A stretch of 64,000 nt of DNA from Vulcanimicrobiota bacterium (GCA_019637395.1 JAHBVR010000001.1:467994-531993); one strand, 5' to 3'; positions 17,464-25,885 are shown, counted from the stretch's first letter. Translations and numbers: made by a program. Notes: generated from the letters alone by a model not told the origin.

Positions 17464-20325
17464 TTAAAGCCTGGCCCGAACCATCTCGGCAAAGCGATCC
17501 TGGTGCTGTTCATAAAGTCGGCTGGAACAGATCTTCTCTTCCATTTCCGCCAGAAATTCCAGGTCGGCACCGCTGCCTTCCCTCTCCCAAAGGCGCTGCT
17601 TATGCTGAGCCACGCTGCCAGCCAAGCCGAGCAAAGGTTCGAGCCTTTGGCCGTGCAGGATGGTATCCAGGGCGGCGCGGCTCTCGGCCAGCATTTGATC
17701 GCGCAGCCGCGGCGCCCGAGTCAGGCGCGCGATCAGGCGATGACGTTCTCCCAAAGGATGAATGCGGGCGCCGGCGGCATGGCTCTGGCGCCAGATCCAA
17801 TCGCGGCCGTCGGGCTGCAGGACCCCCAGCAGGGCGGAAAGCAAAAAAGCCTCCTGTGACTCGCGCAGGGCCTGCAGTTCCTGGCGGCTGAGCACGGCCA
17901 GGTCGATAAACTGCTGGTCGACGCAGTCGATGTGGAGCGATTCCCCCTGGGCATAGAGATGCAAATAGGCTTCCCGCCAACTCTTGAGCGGCACCAGTTC
18001 GGCCACCGTCAACCCCACCGCTTCGGAGAAAAAAATCACCTCTTCGCTGTAGGCCATCGAGAAATAATGCGTCAATCCGGGGCGCAACTGCAGGATCTGA
18101 GCCTGTAGTTTCTCCACGTTGCGTTCCGCTTGCGCCTTGTGCAGCGGCCCGCTATTGGGCGGCAAGCCGGGCAAGGCCACCAGATGGTAAGCCAGTGCGG
18201 GATTCACCGAGCGCGAAGCCAGCATACTCTGTTCGATCAGAGGAGCCAGGGACTTTGCATAGCGCGCATAGAGCAACAACAACGCGTAGTCCCTGGGAAA
18301 TTCGCCAAAAGACCGGCGGGCTTTGTGGAGCAGTTCATGGCGGAAGGACTCACGAGTGAGACAGGCAGCCAGCCCTCCCCCTTCGCGCAGCATGGTCCTG
18401 GCCAGTTGCGCCGGCATTTCGGCGGCCACGTAGCGTGGCAGAACTTCCTCCCATACCAACGAATCCTGGCATAAATTATGGCAACGAGGCACGACCGAGT
18501 CCGGCAAGGAGGTGCTCGCTTCCAGCTTTTCGATGAGACCTTCCAGTTGCTGGCTCAACATCTGCAGTTCCGCCACCAGTTCGCCGGCCGGTTCTTCGAT
18601 CTGCAGGGCCAGAGCCAGATCCCGGCAGAGCAGGAAGGCTTCGTTGTGGGCCTCCTGCATCAATCTCGCCAGGAACAAGCCCGGCGAATCGTGGCTACCC
18701 AGATGCATTTCCAGAACTCTCCGCAGGTGGTGGGAGATCAGCAAGGACTTGCGGCCATCCCAGTTACTGCGCGCCTCAGCGCGCGAAAGTTCGGCCATCT
18801 GGCGGGCAATCTGACCGGCCAGTTCGCGCTGCAGCTCGATCAGGCTACCCGCCTGGCGGCGAAAACTCTCGCCCCAACGGAGCAAATGGCCCGACGCTTC
18901 GGGAATCTTGGAGAGAACCTGGCGCAAACCCCAATTCTGCTGTTCTACCGAAGCAAAACAAAGCGCGCGCACTCGGGCCAACTCCTGGGCCAGGATTTCC
19001 TGACGTTGGCGCGCCAGGGTGGGCAAAAGCTCCTGCTCCAGCCAGCGCTGGCCTTGCTGGAGGAGCAACGTCAAATGAGTAGAGCGACTGCGATGGCCCC
19101 GCTGCAGAGCGCGCCAGCTTTCCTGGCCCCAGTTCTGCACCTGTTGGCTGAGATTGGGTCCTTGGGGGCTCTCCAATAGCCGCGCAATCCACAACCGCCT
19201 GGTGGCCCGTTCCTCCTCGAGCAACTCCAGGAATTTTCCCGAGGCGCTGCTTTCCGCGGCCCCGGCGGGTCCCAAAAGGGACTGCAGGGCCTGTGAACTC
19301 AAACGGGCGCTGCAGGCTTCGCGGATGGCGCCATAGGCCAGACGCAGGCGACTCTGACTGATCTGCGAGAAGCCCCGCGCCAACCTTTGCTGCAGTTCTT
19401 CGGGCAGCGAACCCGCCAGGTGAGGGGTTTGCGTCTGCACGTTGAGGCGCAAACTCCTTCGATGCTCGCCCAGATCAGCGATCAGCAACTCCTTGCACAG
19501 GTAGTCGGCGATCAGCTCCTGAAGTTCGGCGGCCGAACCGGGCTGCAAGGAACATCCGTCATAAGCCGGCCAATTGGGCCGAACCGTTTTGCCCGGCTCC
19601 CATTCGGCCGTGAAACCGTGTTTCTCGAAGCTGTAGTGATTGAGTTCCTTGAGCAGGGCATAGCTGTTGGCTTTGTAACGAGGGGACCCGGACTCATCCA
19701 GAGCCACCCACAAATGCCGGCTAACCGCTGCATCCGGCACCAGATCTCGCAGCAAGAAGCCCAGGTCGATCAACATCCCGGAATCACCATCCCCGCTGGC
19801 TCCGACCACATGGACGACGGTGGGTTGATCAAATTGCATTTGGGCGACCAGGCCACGCTGGCGCAGGTCCGGAGAATTGAGCAAGCGGGTCGAATTTTCC
19901 GGGTCTCGGAGACGATTCAAACTTTCGACCAGGGCTGCCCGCAGGCCGGCATAGTGAAAAAAGAAGCGCATGCGTCCGGCCGGGCGGCTGTCCGCCAGAT
20001 CGCCGGCCAGCTCGCCCAGGGACGACCAACCGGGATACCACCAGCGATGAACGTGGGCGAAAGCCGCCCCGCTCAAGCGGCGCACCACCTTGGAAGGCTC
20101 TTCAAGCCCCATGGACAGGCGGGAAAGGCCCGTTTCCACCTCGCGCGGTCCATGCTGCTGGTCCAGCCAGAGTAGAGCCAGACTAGGGATGTCGACCTGG
20201 GCCCCGAATTGCTTGGCCAGTTTGCCGCGAAGTCGGTGCAGCACGGCGCCACCAACCTCGCCCAAACCCACAATCAGGGTGGGACGCAACTTCAGAGATT
20301 GGACATCCGCTTGATCGAAATTCAT
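17464..20325 (-). CDS. Tubulin-like protein (Tubulin_2-type)
   Basis: 953 residues. The N-terminus is a nucleotide-binding Rossmann-like fold: PTLIVGLGEVGGAVLHRLRG (T1-like loop, residues about 15-34) and VVHVVGASGDGDSGMLIDLG (T4-like loop, 174-183). Tubulin/FtsZ relatives have GGTGSG there; here it is GDGDSG, so nucleotide binding may be altered. The remaining 600 residues are helical with long Gln/Leu/Arg-rich stretches, probably coiled coil. This matches the large bacterial tubulin-like family (PF13809) rather than FtsZ. Start ATG 20325 begins MNFDQADVQSLKLRP and has no strong Shine-Dalgarno. The first gene of the tubulin-Hsp70(-kinase) run, divergent from the zinc-ribbon/propeller gene 62 bases away. 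Cell role is unknown; a filament or scaffold is plausible. Confidence 0.8.
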   Translation of the reverse strand: MNFDQADVQSLKLRPTLIVGLGEVGGAVLHRLRGKLAKQFGAQVDIPSLALLWLDQQHGPREVETGLSRLSMGLEEPSKVVRRLSGAAFAHVHRWWYPGWSSLGELAGDLADSRPAGRMRFFFHYAGLRAALVESLNRLRDPENSTRLLNSPDLRQRGLVAQMQFDQPTVVHVVGASGDGDSGMLIDLGFLLRDLVPDAAVSRHLWVALDESGSPRYKANSYALLKELNHYSFEKHGFTAEWEPGKTVRPNWPAYDGCSLQPGSAAELQELIADYLCKELLIADLGEHRRSLRLNVQTQTPHLAGSLPEELQQRLARGFSQISQSRLRLAYGAIREACSARLSSQALQSLLGPAGAAESSASGKFLELLEEERATRRLWIARLLESPQGPNLSQQVQNWGQESWRALQRGHRSRSTHLTLLLQQGQRWLEQELLPTLARQRQEILAQELARVRALCFASVEQQNWGLRQVLSKIPEASGHLLRWGESFRRQAGSLIELQRELAGQIARQMAELSRAEARSNWDGRKSLLISHHLRRVLEMHLGSHDSPGLFLARLMQEAHNEAFLLCRDLALALQIEEPAGELVAELQMLSQQLEGLIEKLEASTSLPDSVVPRCHNLCQDSLVWEEVLPRYVAAEMPAQLARTMLREGGGLAACLTRESFRHELLHKARRSFGEFPRDYALLLLYARYAKSLAPLIEQSMLASRSVNPALAYHLVALPGLPPNSGPLHKAQAERNVEKLQAQILQLRPGLTHYFSMAYSEEVIFFSEAVGLTVAELVPLKSWREAYLHLYAQGESLHIDCVDQQFIDLAVLSRQELQALRESQEAFLLSALLGVLQPDGRDWIWRQSHAAGARIHPLGERHRLIARLTRAPRLRDQMLAESRAALDTILHGQRLEPLLGLAGSVAQHKQRLWEREGSGADLEFLAEMEEKICSSRLYEQHQDRFAEMVRARL

Positions 20326-20387
20326 CGGGAATGCAGGCGGGCTTCTGGCTCGCGACTGGCCATCCTGCCGTGACGCCAGGCGCTCAC

Positions 20388-21464
20388 ATGCCAACTTGCG
20401 CCCGGTGTGGCGCGGCCGCGCAGTTGCTGGCCAACTTTTGCGCCCGCTGTGGTCAGGACTTGCGCCATTCCGCCGGCTTGCCTGTGGAGACCCAGTTGCT
20501 GGAGAATTGGACTCAGCCCGAAGATGACCCTATAGAGTGCCTCCTGGGCAGCCATACGCTGCTGGCGGCCCTGCGCCAAACCGGCTGGGCGGATTTTTGG
20601 TCTCCCTATCAGGTGGCTCGCTTGCAGCGACTGCCCGTGCAGGCGGGCGCCGAGGCGGCGGCCCTGGCCGATAACCTGCTGGTCAGCCTGCGGAGCCAAC
20701 AGGTGGAAGTGCTTCATTTAACCCCGGCACTACGCCAGGATGCCTGTCGCTTTGATCGCGGCAGTCGCTTTGCCGCCCCGGGCCCGCTGGCTTCCCCGCT
20801 GGCGGCGAAAGGGCGGAAGCTGGCCTGGGTGGCCGGTTCAGAACTGGTCTGTCACCAGGTGCTGCCGAGCGGGCTGGCACCGGCCTGGAGCCGACCTTGG
20901 AAGGGTCTCTGTAACGCTTTAGCCTGGAACGAAGAGGGTCTTTGGGCGCTGCAGGGTGAGAGTCTGGCTCTCTACCGAGCGGAGGACGGGGAACGTCTGA
21001 CTCGGTTACAATTGCCGGCTCCACCCCTCAGCCTCAGCCTGCAGGGCCGGGAAGCCTGGGTTTGTGGGCACCAGGGCGAACTGTGGTTGTGCCATTCCGG
21101 CACTATCCAACGCAATTGGCCGGGACGCGGAGACACCTGCTTCAGCTTCGCCACCAACGCCTCCCACGTGATTCAATGCTCTGGACGGCGCCTGCACGTC
21201 CTCAACCAGCGTTCCGGCCGCCAGCATTTGCTGGAAGTTCCGCAACCTTGCGTGCTTCCGCCTGTGCTGGGACCCGGCTGGGCGGTGCTGGTCAGTTACG
21301 AAGGCATGGTCTACCACCTGGCCCTGGACCAGGAATACCCTCGGGTGGCCCAGGCCCGCCGGCCCTTCAGCTCCTTTGAACCGATTATGATTCAGCCGGT
21401 GCTGGCCGGCCCCCGTTTGTTCTTAGCCGGTCCGGAGGGGCAATTAGCCGGCTGGGTCCTGTAA
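20388..21464 (+). CDS. Zinc-ribbon protein with beta-propeller-like C-terminus
   Basis: 358 residues from ATG 20388, chosen because the zinc ribbon CARCG...FCARCGQDL (residues 4-26) follows at once. After a short helical region come repeated strand-rich units: LAWVAGSELVCHQVLPSG, ALAWNEEGLWALQGESLALY, SLQGREAWVCGHQGELWLCH, HVIQCSGRRLHVLNQRSG and AVLVSYEGMVYHLALD. They resemble blades of a PQQ/WD-type propeller. No signal peptide is present. It is divergent from, and only 62 bases from, the tubulin-like gene, suggesting shared control and a role as binding partner of that complex. It ends 21 bases inside the convergent dioxygenase gene. Confidence 0.75.
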   Translation: MPTCARCGAAAQLLANFCARCGQDLRHSAGLPVETQLLENWTQPEDDPIECLLGSHTLLAALRQTGWADFWSPYQVARLQRLPVQAGAEAAALADNLLVSLRSQQVEVLHLTPALRQDACRFDRGSRFAAPGPLASPLAAKGRKLAWVAGSELVCHQVLPSGLAPAWSRPWKGLCNALAWNEEGLWALQGESLALYRAEDGERLTRLQLPAPPLSLSLQGREAWVCGHQGELWLCHSGTIQRNWPGRGDTCFSFATNASHVIQCSGRRLHVLNQRSGRQHLLEVPQPCVLPPVLGPGWAVLVSYEGMVYHLALDQEYPRVAQARRPFSSFEPIMIQPVLAGPRLFLAGPEGQLAGWVL

Positions 21465-22103
21465 TGGCACGAAGTCGATAAGCAAGATGTCGCGGTAGCC
21501 GTCCGAGTCGCTTTCGATGGGTGTGGCGCTGTGCCAGAGCTTACCTTGAAAATAAAGGGTGTCCCAGCGCTGCAACTGGAGCCAATGGAAAACCGGTCGT
21601 TTTTCCTCGTCGTAACCGGTAAAGACACCGCCGCGAATGTGCCGGCGCGCGATCAAGTGCTGCACGGTGTAAGTTTCCGCATCGCGATGGACACCTTCGG
21701 GTGTGGGCAGGCCGGGGCGGGACGGACGAGCCAGGATGCGCACGCAGTGAATGCCGACCTGCCAATCCCCCCGTAAATGAAGGACGCGGGCATCCTCCTG
21801 AATCACCGCCCGCAGGAACGGGTTGGCCAGAATCTCCGGAAGCAGGGGGGCGAAGGTTCTCTCCACGCCGCCGTTGAGGGGATTGTCGACCAGTTCCTGA
21901 TAAATGCTGTTGCCGGAGAGGTCGCTCAGGCTCCCGTCGCGCCAGAGCAGACGGCTGTAGCGGCGAAAACGATAACACCCTCCGTCCGCCATGTGCCGGT
22001 CCTGAATCAGATCCCCCCAGCTGGCCACCAGCTGGTCTTCACCGGATACCTGGGGAACAGCCCATTGGGCGGCGGGCACGGCCCTCCAACCTTCAACCAA
22101 CAC
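21444..22103 (-). CDS. 2OG-Fe(II) dioxygenase family protein
   Basis: About 219 residues. The iron site is visible as GVHRDAETYT (His-x-Asp) with the distal His in LWHSATPIE, and the 2-oxoglutarate-binding Arg in GYRDILLIDF. The spacing and the early YRFRRYSRL segment match the 2OG-Fe dioxygenase family (PF10014-like) that includes free-amino-acid hydroxylases such as isoleucine 4-hydroxylase. The start is not an ATG: GTG 22103, TTG 22098-22100 and GTG 22079 (GGAGGG just before it) are candidates, all overlapping or abutting the end of the hydrolase gene, so the pair is probably co-translated. Substrate unknown; a free amino acid is a fair guess. Confidence 0.8.
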   Translation of the reverse strand: MLVEGWRAVPAAQWAVPQVSGEDQLVASWGDLIQDRHMADGGCYRFRRYSRLLWRDGSLSDLSGNSIYQELVDNPLNGGVERTFAPLLPEILANPFLRAVIQEDARVLHLRGDWQVGIHCVRILARPSRPGLPTPEGVHRDAETYTVQHLIARRHIRGGVFTGYDEEKRPVFHWLQLQRWDTLYFQGKLWHSATPIESDSDGYRDILLIDFVPLQDPAG

Positions 22104-22908
22104 GCAGGTCCACCCCCACAGGAAGGGATTCCGGCCAGGCGATGGGCCGTTGTTGGCGTAACGCCAGCCAGAACTCCCCGGTGAGCTGCGCGATCGTTTC
22201 CAGAGCGGGAGCCACCGCCAGCCCGATGCCGGCGAAAGCCATATGGTCAGCACCCTCCAGCACAGCCAGCGCCTTGCGTCCGGCCGGCACCGCGTCGTAG
22301 GTTGTGAGGCGCTGTTCAAAAGTCACTCCGGCGGGCATACCACTGTCTTGGGTGCCTGTCAACAGAAAGGCCGGCAAATGCAATCCGGACAGCCCCCGGC
22401 GGCTGACCGCCGAATCAGGCGGTTGAGCCGACATGAGCACCACGCCCGCCCAATCCAGGCCAAATTCCCAACTTTGCGGACCCTCGGGCAACAACGCCTC
22501 TACTCCTAGAGTAGCCAGAGCCGTATAGCTGCCGAAACTGTGGCCGGCCAAACCGGCCCACCCGGAGCCGGGGGAAAGCACCCGCCTGACGTAGGCCAGG
22601 TCCTGGGGGCGCGCTTCCAGTTCCGCCTGATCGCGCACTCTGCGGCCAACCGCCTCGGCCAATTCCGCCTGGCGCATGCCCGGCTGGTGGATGGCCTTAA
22701 GGATATCCGCGTTGCTGCCGACATGCTCGATAACGGCCACCTGGAAGCCCAGGCGGCTCCAGGCTCGGCCCAAATAGCCGTAGCCCGCCCGGCCCCCGCC
22801 AAAACCTACCGAGAAAAACAGCCAGCCCTGAAACTCCCCCTGGTAGGGATAAAGACCTACCGGAATGGCTCGTTGTCGAGCCGAGTCAAAAAGATCCAGG
22901 ATTTCCAT
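22093..22908 (-). CDS. Alpha/beta hydrolase (PAF-acetylhydrolase/dienelactone-hydrolase-like)
   Basis: About 271 residues from MEILDLFDSARQRAIPVGLY. Nucleophile elbow LAGHSFGSYTALATLG, acid region LLTGTQDSGMP and the catalytic His in VLEGADHMAFAGIG give a full triad. The opening DSARQRAIPVGLYPY is typical of PAF-acetylhydrolase-like and predicted dienelactone hydrolases. No signal peptide. It precedes and overlaps the 2OG-Fe dioxygenase on the same strand, so both may act on one small metabolite. Start 22908 was chosen on family grounds; the frame is open 14 codons further upstream and no strong Shine-Dalgarno decides. Confidence 0.82.
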   Translation of the reverse strand: MEILDLFDSARQRAIPVGLYPYQGEFQGWLFFSVGFGGGRAGYGYLGRAWSRLGFQVAVIEHVGSNADILKAIHQPGMRQAELAEAVGRRVRDQAELEARPQDLAYVRRVLSPGSGWAGLAGHSFGSYTALATLGVEALLPEGPQSWEFGLDWAGVVLMSAQPPDSAVSRRGLSGLHLPAFLLTGTQDSGMPAGVTFEQRLTTYDAVPAGRKALAVLEGADHMAFAGIGLAVAPALETIAQLTGEFWLALRQQRPIAWPESLPVGVDLRVG

Positions 22909-23048
22909 TCGATATTCCCGTTCGCAAGCGCACACAGCGGAGCCTGTCAAGAGATTGGAGGACTTTTAGCAGGGACATGAAGGTCAAGGGTAAAGGCGTG
23001 TATAGGTCCGGGTGGGATTCAGATTAAAGGTAGAGGACGAAGATTGTC

Positions 23049-23498
23049 GTGAGTTCAGAACAAGTAGAATATATTTGTCCGCAGTGCCGTCGGCGCACCG
23101 TGGTCAACGCCAAAGAGGGCGAAGAAGAGACTGTCTTTTGTCCTCGTTGCGAAATTGACATGAAGCCGTACGTGAAAACCTCGGAGGTCGCCGCGGCTGC
23201 GGCCAATGCCCCATCCTCCAGCGGTGGAGTGGGAGCCGCCACCAAAACCAAGGCAAAAACCACCAAGACGCGCAAGACCGCGGCCACGGGTGAAGCCAAG
23301 GCGACCAAAACCAAGTCGACGCGGACCAGTATCAAGGCCTCGGCCACACCCGCGCCGGTGCCCACTCAGCCGGATTTCGGTGAATTCCGCTGCCAATGCT
23401 GCGGCTACCACAAGACGGTCGCCCTCGGCAGCGAGAAACCGGCCGGTGGCTGGCGTTGCCCCACGTGTTTTGTGAAACTGGCCTGGCTTAAATCCTGA
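23049..23498 (+). CDS. Two-zinc-ribbon protein with Ala/Lys/Thr-rich linker
   Basis: 149 residues from GTG 23049. An N-terminal ribbon (YICPQCRRRTVV...VFCPRCEI, residues 9-35) and a C-terminal ribbon (FRCQCCGY...WRCPTCFVKLAW, about 112-146) are joined by about 60 residues rich in Lys, Thr and Ala (KTKAKTTKTRKTA), like a histone-H1-type basic tail. This pattern suggests nucleic-acid binding in the cytosol, but that is inference. No neighbour is obviously linked. Confidence 0.75.
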   Translation: MSSEQVEYICPQCRRRTVVNAKEGEEETVFCPRCEIDMKPYVKTSEVAAAAANAPSSSGGVGAATKTKAKTTKTRKTAATGEAKATKTKSTRTSIKASATPAPVPTQPDFGEFRCQCCGYHKTVALGSEKPAGGWRCPTCFVKLAWLKS

Positions 23499-23565
23499 GC
23501 GCCAGCCGAGGAATAACCAGGGCCGGATGCAGGATGACCGTTCCAGGAAAGGAATTTCTTGAACC

Positions 23566-24153
23566 ATGGCTACCATTCAACCCGGCTTGGGACAGATTTC
23601 CAGCAACTACCAGGTAAGCGGCAAGAAGCCGGTCACACTCAAGAACGGCGAAGAAGACAGCTCCGCCGGACCCAGCCTGGACAATCTGGTCAGCGTCAAT
23701 TTTGCTGCTGGGGACAGCGGGCCGAGCCAGAGAATCCCGCCTTCCGGCACGCCTGTCCCGACTCAAGCCAACGCTGCTGCTCCGGTAGCCGAACAACAAC
23801 CCCCGCCCCCGCCCGGCGCTCCTCAAGGGACGGCCTTTGGCGCCAGCGGCTCATTGCTGATGGTGGCTGACCAGCCCGCAGCCCAAGAGAGTTCAAGCAT
23901 CGACGGCTTTCTGGCCCGTATCGCCAACGGTGCCAGGCAAGGCATGGAAAGTTCCGGCTCGGTTCTCCAGCGCGCCATGGTCGACGCAGCCACCTTCGGC
24001 AATCGAGTCGGCAAAATGCTGGGCTGCGATGAACAAGCACCCGGCCTGCGCGGCGCTGCCGGCACTACTCTGAGCCTGACCAGCGCGATGTTGGGCGGCC
24101 TGGTGGCCGTCCCCCTGGCGCTGGTTGTGGGCGCCGCCGACGCCGTCTCTTAG
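23566..24153 (+). CDS. Hypothetical protein with low-complexity N-terminus and glycine-zipper tail
   Basis: 195 residues from MATIQPGLGQISSNYQVSGK. Residues 1-90 are disordered and Pro/Gln-rich (EQQPPPPPGAPQG). A helical part (GFLARIANGARQGMESS) follows, then a hydrophobic Gly/Ala tail (TLSLTSAMLGGLVAVPLALVVGAA) that could be a membrane hairpin. It has no classical signal peptide. The style matches the proteins at 27646 and 32350. The 84-base gap after it, before the convergent PqqD-like gene, holds a TGGCAC/GTGCCA inverted repeat but no T-run. Function unknown. Confidence 0.65.
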   Translation: MATIQPGLGQISSNYQVSGKKPVTLKNGEEDSSAGPSLDNLVSVNFAAGDSGPSQRIPPSGTPVPTQANAAAPVAEQQPPPPPGAPQGTAFGASGSLLMVADQPAAQESSSIDGFLARIANGARQGMESSGSVLQRAMVDAATFGNRVGKMLGCDEQAPGLRGAAGTTLSLTSAMLGGLVAVPLALVVGAADAVS

Positions 24154-24237
24154 CCGGGTTACGAGGTCAGCGCTGGCACGACAAACCGGCGGCTACTCTC
24201 GCCAGAGTGCCACCCGCCGCCCCAAAAGAGCTCAATC

Positions 24238-24894
24238 TTAAGGACAACTGATTGAGGTAACGGTATGTGTATCACAAGTCACCTTGGGCGATTGGACTAC
24301 ACCATCGCACCGGTAGGTGACAGTGAAGGTTTTTTTGGTGCCCGTGCAAGGATCAGGTCCTGGGAGTTGAAGCGCTCCAGCGCCCGGCCAGGTCTCATAC
24401 TCTAGCAGGTTTCCGCCCGCCGCCACAATCCGGGCGTTTAACTGGGTAGTGAAATCAGCGGCGATGCAAGGGCCGCTTCCGGCCTTAGCACCACATGGAC
24501 CTCCGTCGAGGGCCGGGCCGTCATAGATGGCGCTGACGACTACCAGTCGAGCGCTGGCAGCGGCAACCGGCAGGGGAGCTACGATGCTGGTAAGGAGAGT
24601 CAGCCCGGCCACCTGCAGGAATGTTCGGCGCTCCTGATTGGCCAATGCAGGACTGTCTTCAAGCAGTCTCCTTATCTTCAATTGCTTCAGGGCTAGATCG
24701 ACCACTGCTTGTGCCTGCGCTTCCCACTTAGGGAACTTCAGCGCAAAAGCTTCTTGTATTTGGACCTCACCCTGCTGGACCAGCTTCAAAATATAGCTGG
24801 CTTCCGGACTGAGAAGCCAGCACTCGTGAGTGGTGGCATCATAGCAAAGCAATTCGTCACCAACCGGTTGAAATATTATTTTGTCGGATTGCAC
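24238..24894 (-). CDS. PqqD-like domain fused to Tat signal and six-cysteine exported domain
   Basis: 218 residues from GTG 24894, with AGGGAG 5 bases upstream deciding the start. Residues 1-85 resemble a PqqD-type peptide-binding domain (IIFQPVGDELLCYDATTHEC, LLSPEASYILKLVQQG). An internal twin-arginine signal follows: ERRTFLQVAG at 88-96, a hydrophobic stretch and AxA-type cleavage near VAAASA (110-115). The last 100 residues are beta-like and contain six cysteines (134, 143, 183, 196, 207, 217), enough for three disulfides. PqqD domains normally stay in the cytosol and present a leader peptide to a modifying enzyme; carrying a Tat signal and Cys-rich cargo in one chain is unusual. The divergent MauE-thioredoxin gene could supply thiol chemistry. 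No radical-SAM or cyclase gene is adjacent. Confidence 0.75.
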   Translation of the reverse strand: MQSDKIIFQPVGDELLCYDATTHECWLLSPEASYILKLVQQGEVQIQEAFALKFPKWEAQAQAVVDLALKQLKIRRLLEDSPALANQERRTFLQVAGLTLLTSIVAPLPVAAASARLVVVSAIYDGPALDGGPCGAKAGSGPCIAADFTTQLNARIVAAGGNLLEYETWPGAGALQLPGPDPCTGTKKTFTVTYRCDGVVQSPKVTCDTHTVTSISCP

Positions 24895-25103
24895 GAGGAC
24901 TCCCTGTACGCGAGACGCGTCATGAGTGCTCCTATGCACCGGTGAAACACGCCTGCTTTGATGTCGAGTTTTACGACGACAAAACAGAGAATTTCCTCTC
25001 GGGTTATATGGTAGTTTATGGCTGCCGGCAACAGTTGATTTGGCAATACAAACCGGTAAACCCGGACTAGTAGAAATATCCACAAGACTAGGAGTAATTT
25101 CAA
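24876..25103 (-). CDS. Small hydrophobic protein between HprK-like and PqqD-like genes
   Basis: 75 residues from a TTG that overlaps the HprK-like stop (TTGA), the same coupling used elsewhere in the window; it overlaps the PqqD-like start by 19 bases. It begins with a hydrophobic helix (LKLLLVLWIFLLVRVYRFVL), then a segment ending FHRCIGALMTRLAYRES. The helix followed by a Cys in an RCxxAL setting is loosely like the start of lasso-peptide B2 transglutaminases, but the catalytic His-Asp part is missing. It could be a truncated B2-like protein, a precursor peptide or a spurious frame. The stretch is more AT-rich than its surroundings. Confidence 0.4.
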   Translation of the reverse strand: MKLLLVLWIFLLVRVYRFVLPNQLLPAAINYHITREEILCFVVVKLDIKAGVFHRCIGALMTRLAYRESSCNPTK

Positions 25104-25828
25104 GCATCCCCGGTGGCTCGCTGCAGTTCGAGCGCGAGAGCCTTGGCGCACGAATCCGCGTCGGCGCGTGTGCCCTTGAATATCTTGGCGTTCTCACAGA
25201 TGGAGCTGAGGGCGGCCATTGCTTGGGGTAACAGCGACTGTCCGCCAGCGATAATCCGTAGCATTTCCAGCGCACACTGACCGGCAGTTTGCGGGCTGTA
25301 GTGCAAAGGCTTACCCGGTTGGTAAGGAAGCCAGGCGACCAATTCGACTGAGGCCCCGGGGCTCGTCTGATCTGCCAGCGCATCTCCATGATAGGGAAGC
25401 ACGTTCAACGCATCGTCGAAAATTGCCAGACGATCGGAATAGCGGATGGCTCCTCGTTGGCACAACGCCTCCACCAAGCGGGTGGTCCCTGAGAGGCGGG
25501 GGCCAGGGAACACCCACGCCTTCCCCTGCCAGGCCACTACTCCTGCTCGGAAAATCAGGTGCGCCTTAGCATGTTGGGCGATGCTTTCGTGAAGTCGGGC
25601 GAGCAAAAACTGTCGAACGAACTCGGGGTCATGATTAGGAAGTAGCATGTGATGGTCATGCTCCAACGAAAGCAGACTCTTCTGAGACTGAAGCTGAAAG
25701 ATTGAGTCAGGCTCTTCAAAGCTTTGCTCACGGACTCCGGGTAACAGGGCTCTAGCCTGGCTCTCTGCGAGGTCTCCCTCGGCCAGGATGCGTATACGCG
25801 CTCCATGGAAGATGTAATCGGCTTGCAC
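25100..25828 (-). CDS. HprK-related kinase-like protein with degenerate P-loop
   Basis: 242 residues from GTG 25828. The C-terminal 150 residues follow the HPr-kinase-related pattern seen in HPr-rel-A peptide systems: LIFRAGVVAWQGKAWVFPG, RGAIRYSDRLAIFDDAL, VELVAWLPYQPGKPL and a final helix set. The usual P-loop GxxGxGKS(T) is here GPRLSGTTRL, lacking the lysine, so ATP-dependent phosphotransfer is doubtful. Relatives occur beside PqqD-like chaperones, as here. It is divergent from the MauE-thioredoxin gene, 57 bases apart, and coupled to the downstream small protein. May act as a binding rather than a catalytic protein. Confidence 0.75.
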   Translation of the reverse strand: MQADYIFHGARIRILAEGDLAESQARALLPGVREQSFEEPDSIFQLQSQKSLLSLEHDHHMLLPNHDPEFVRQFLLARLHESIAQHAKAHLIFRAGVVAWQGKAWVFPGPRLSGTTRLVEALCQRGAIRYSDRLAIFDDALNVLPYHGDALADQTSPGASVELVAWLPYQPGKPLHYSPQTAGQCALEMLRIIAGGQSLLPQAMAALSSICENAKIFKGTRADADSCAKALALELQRATGDA

Positions 25829-25885
25829 GATTCTGACAATACCTGATACTGGACACAGTTCCTCTGAATGCGGTAAGGGTAATAC

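Noticed and set aside
17464..20325. Naming the tubulin-like gene ftsZ
   Set aside because: It is over twice the length of FtsZ, lacks GGTGSG and the division-cluster context.
24895..25389. 165-residue extension of the PqqD-like protein
   Set aside because: It overlaps the HprK-like gene and is Arg/Ser/Pro-rich; GTG 24894 has AGGGAG at ideal spacing.
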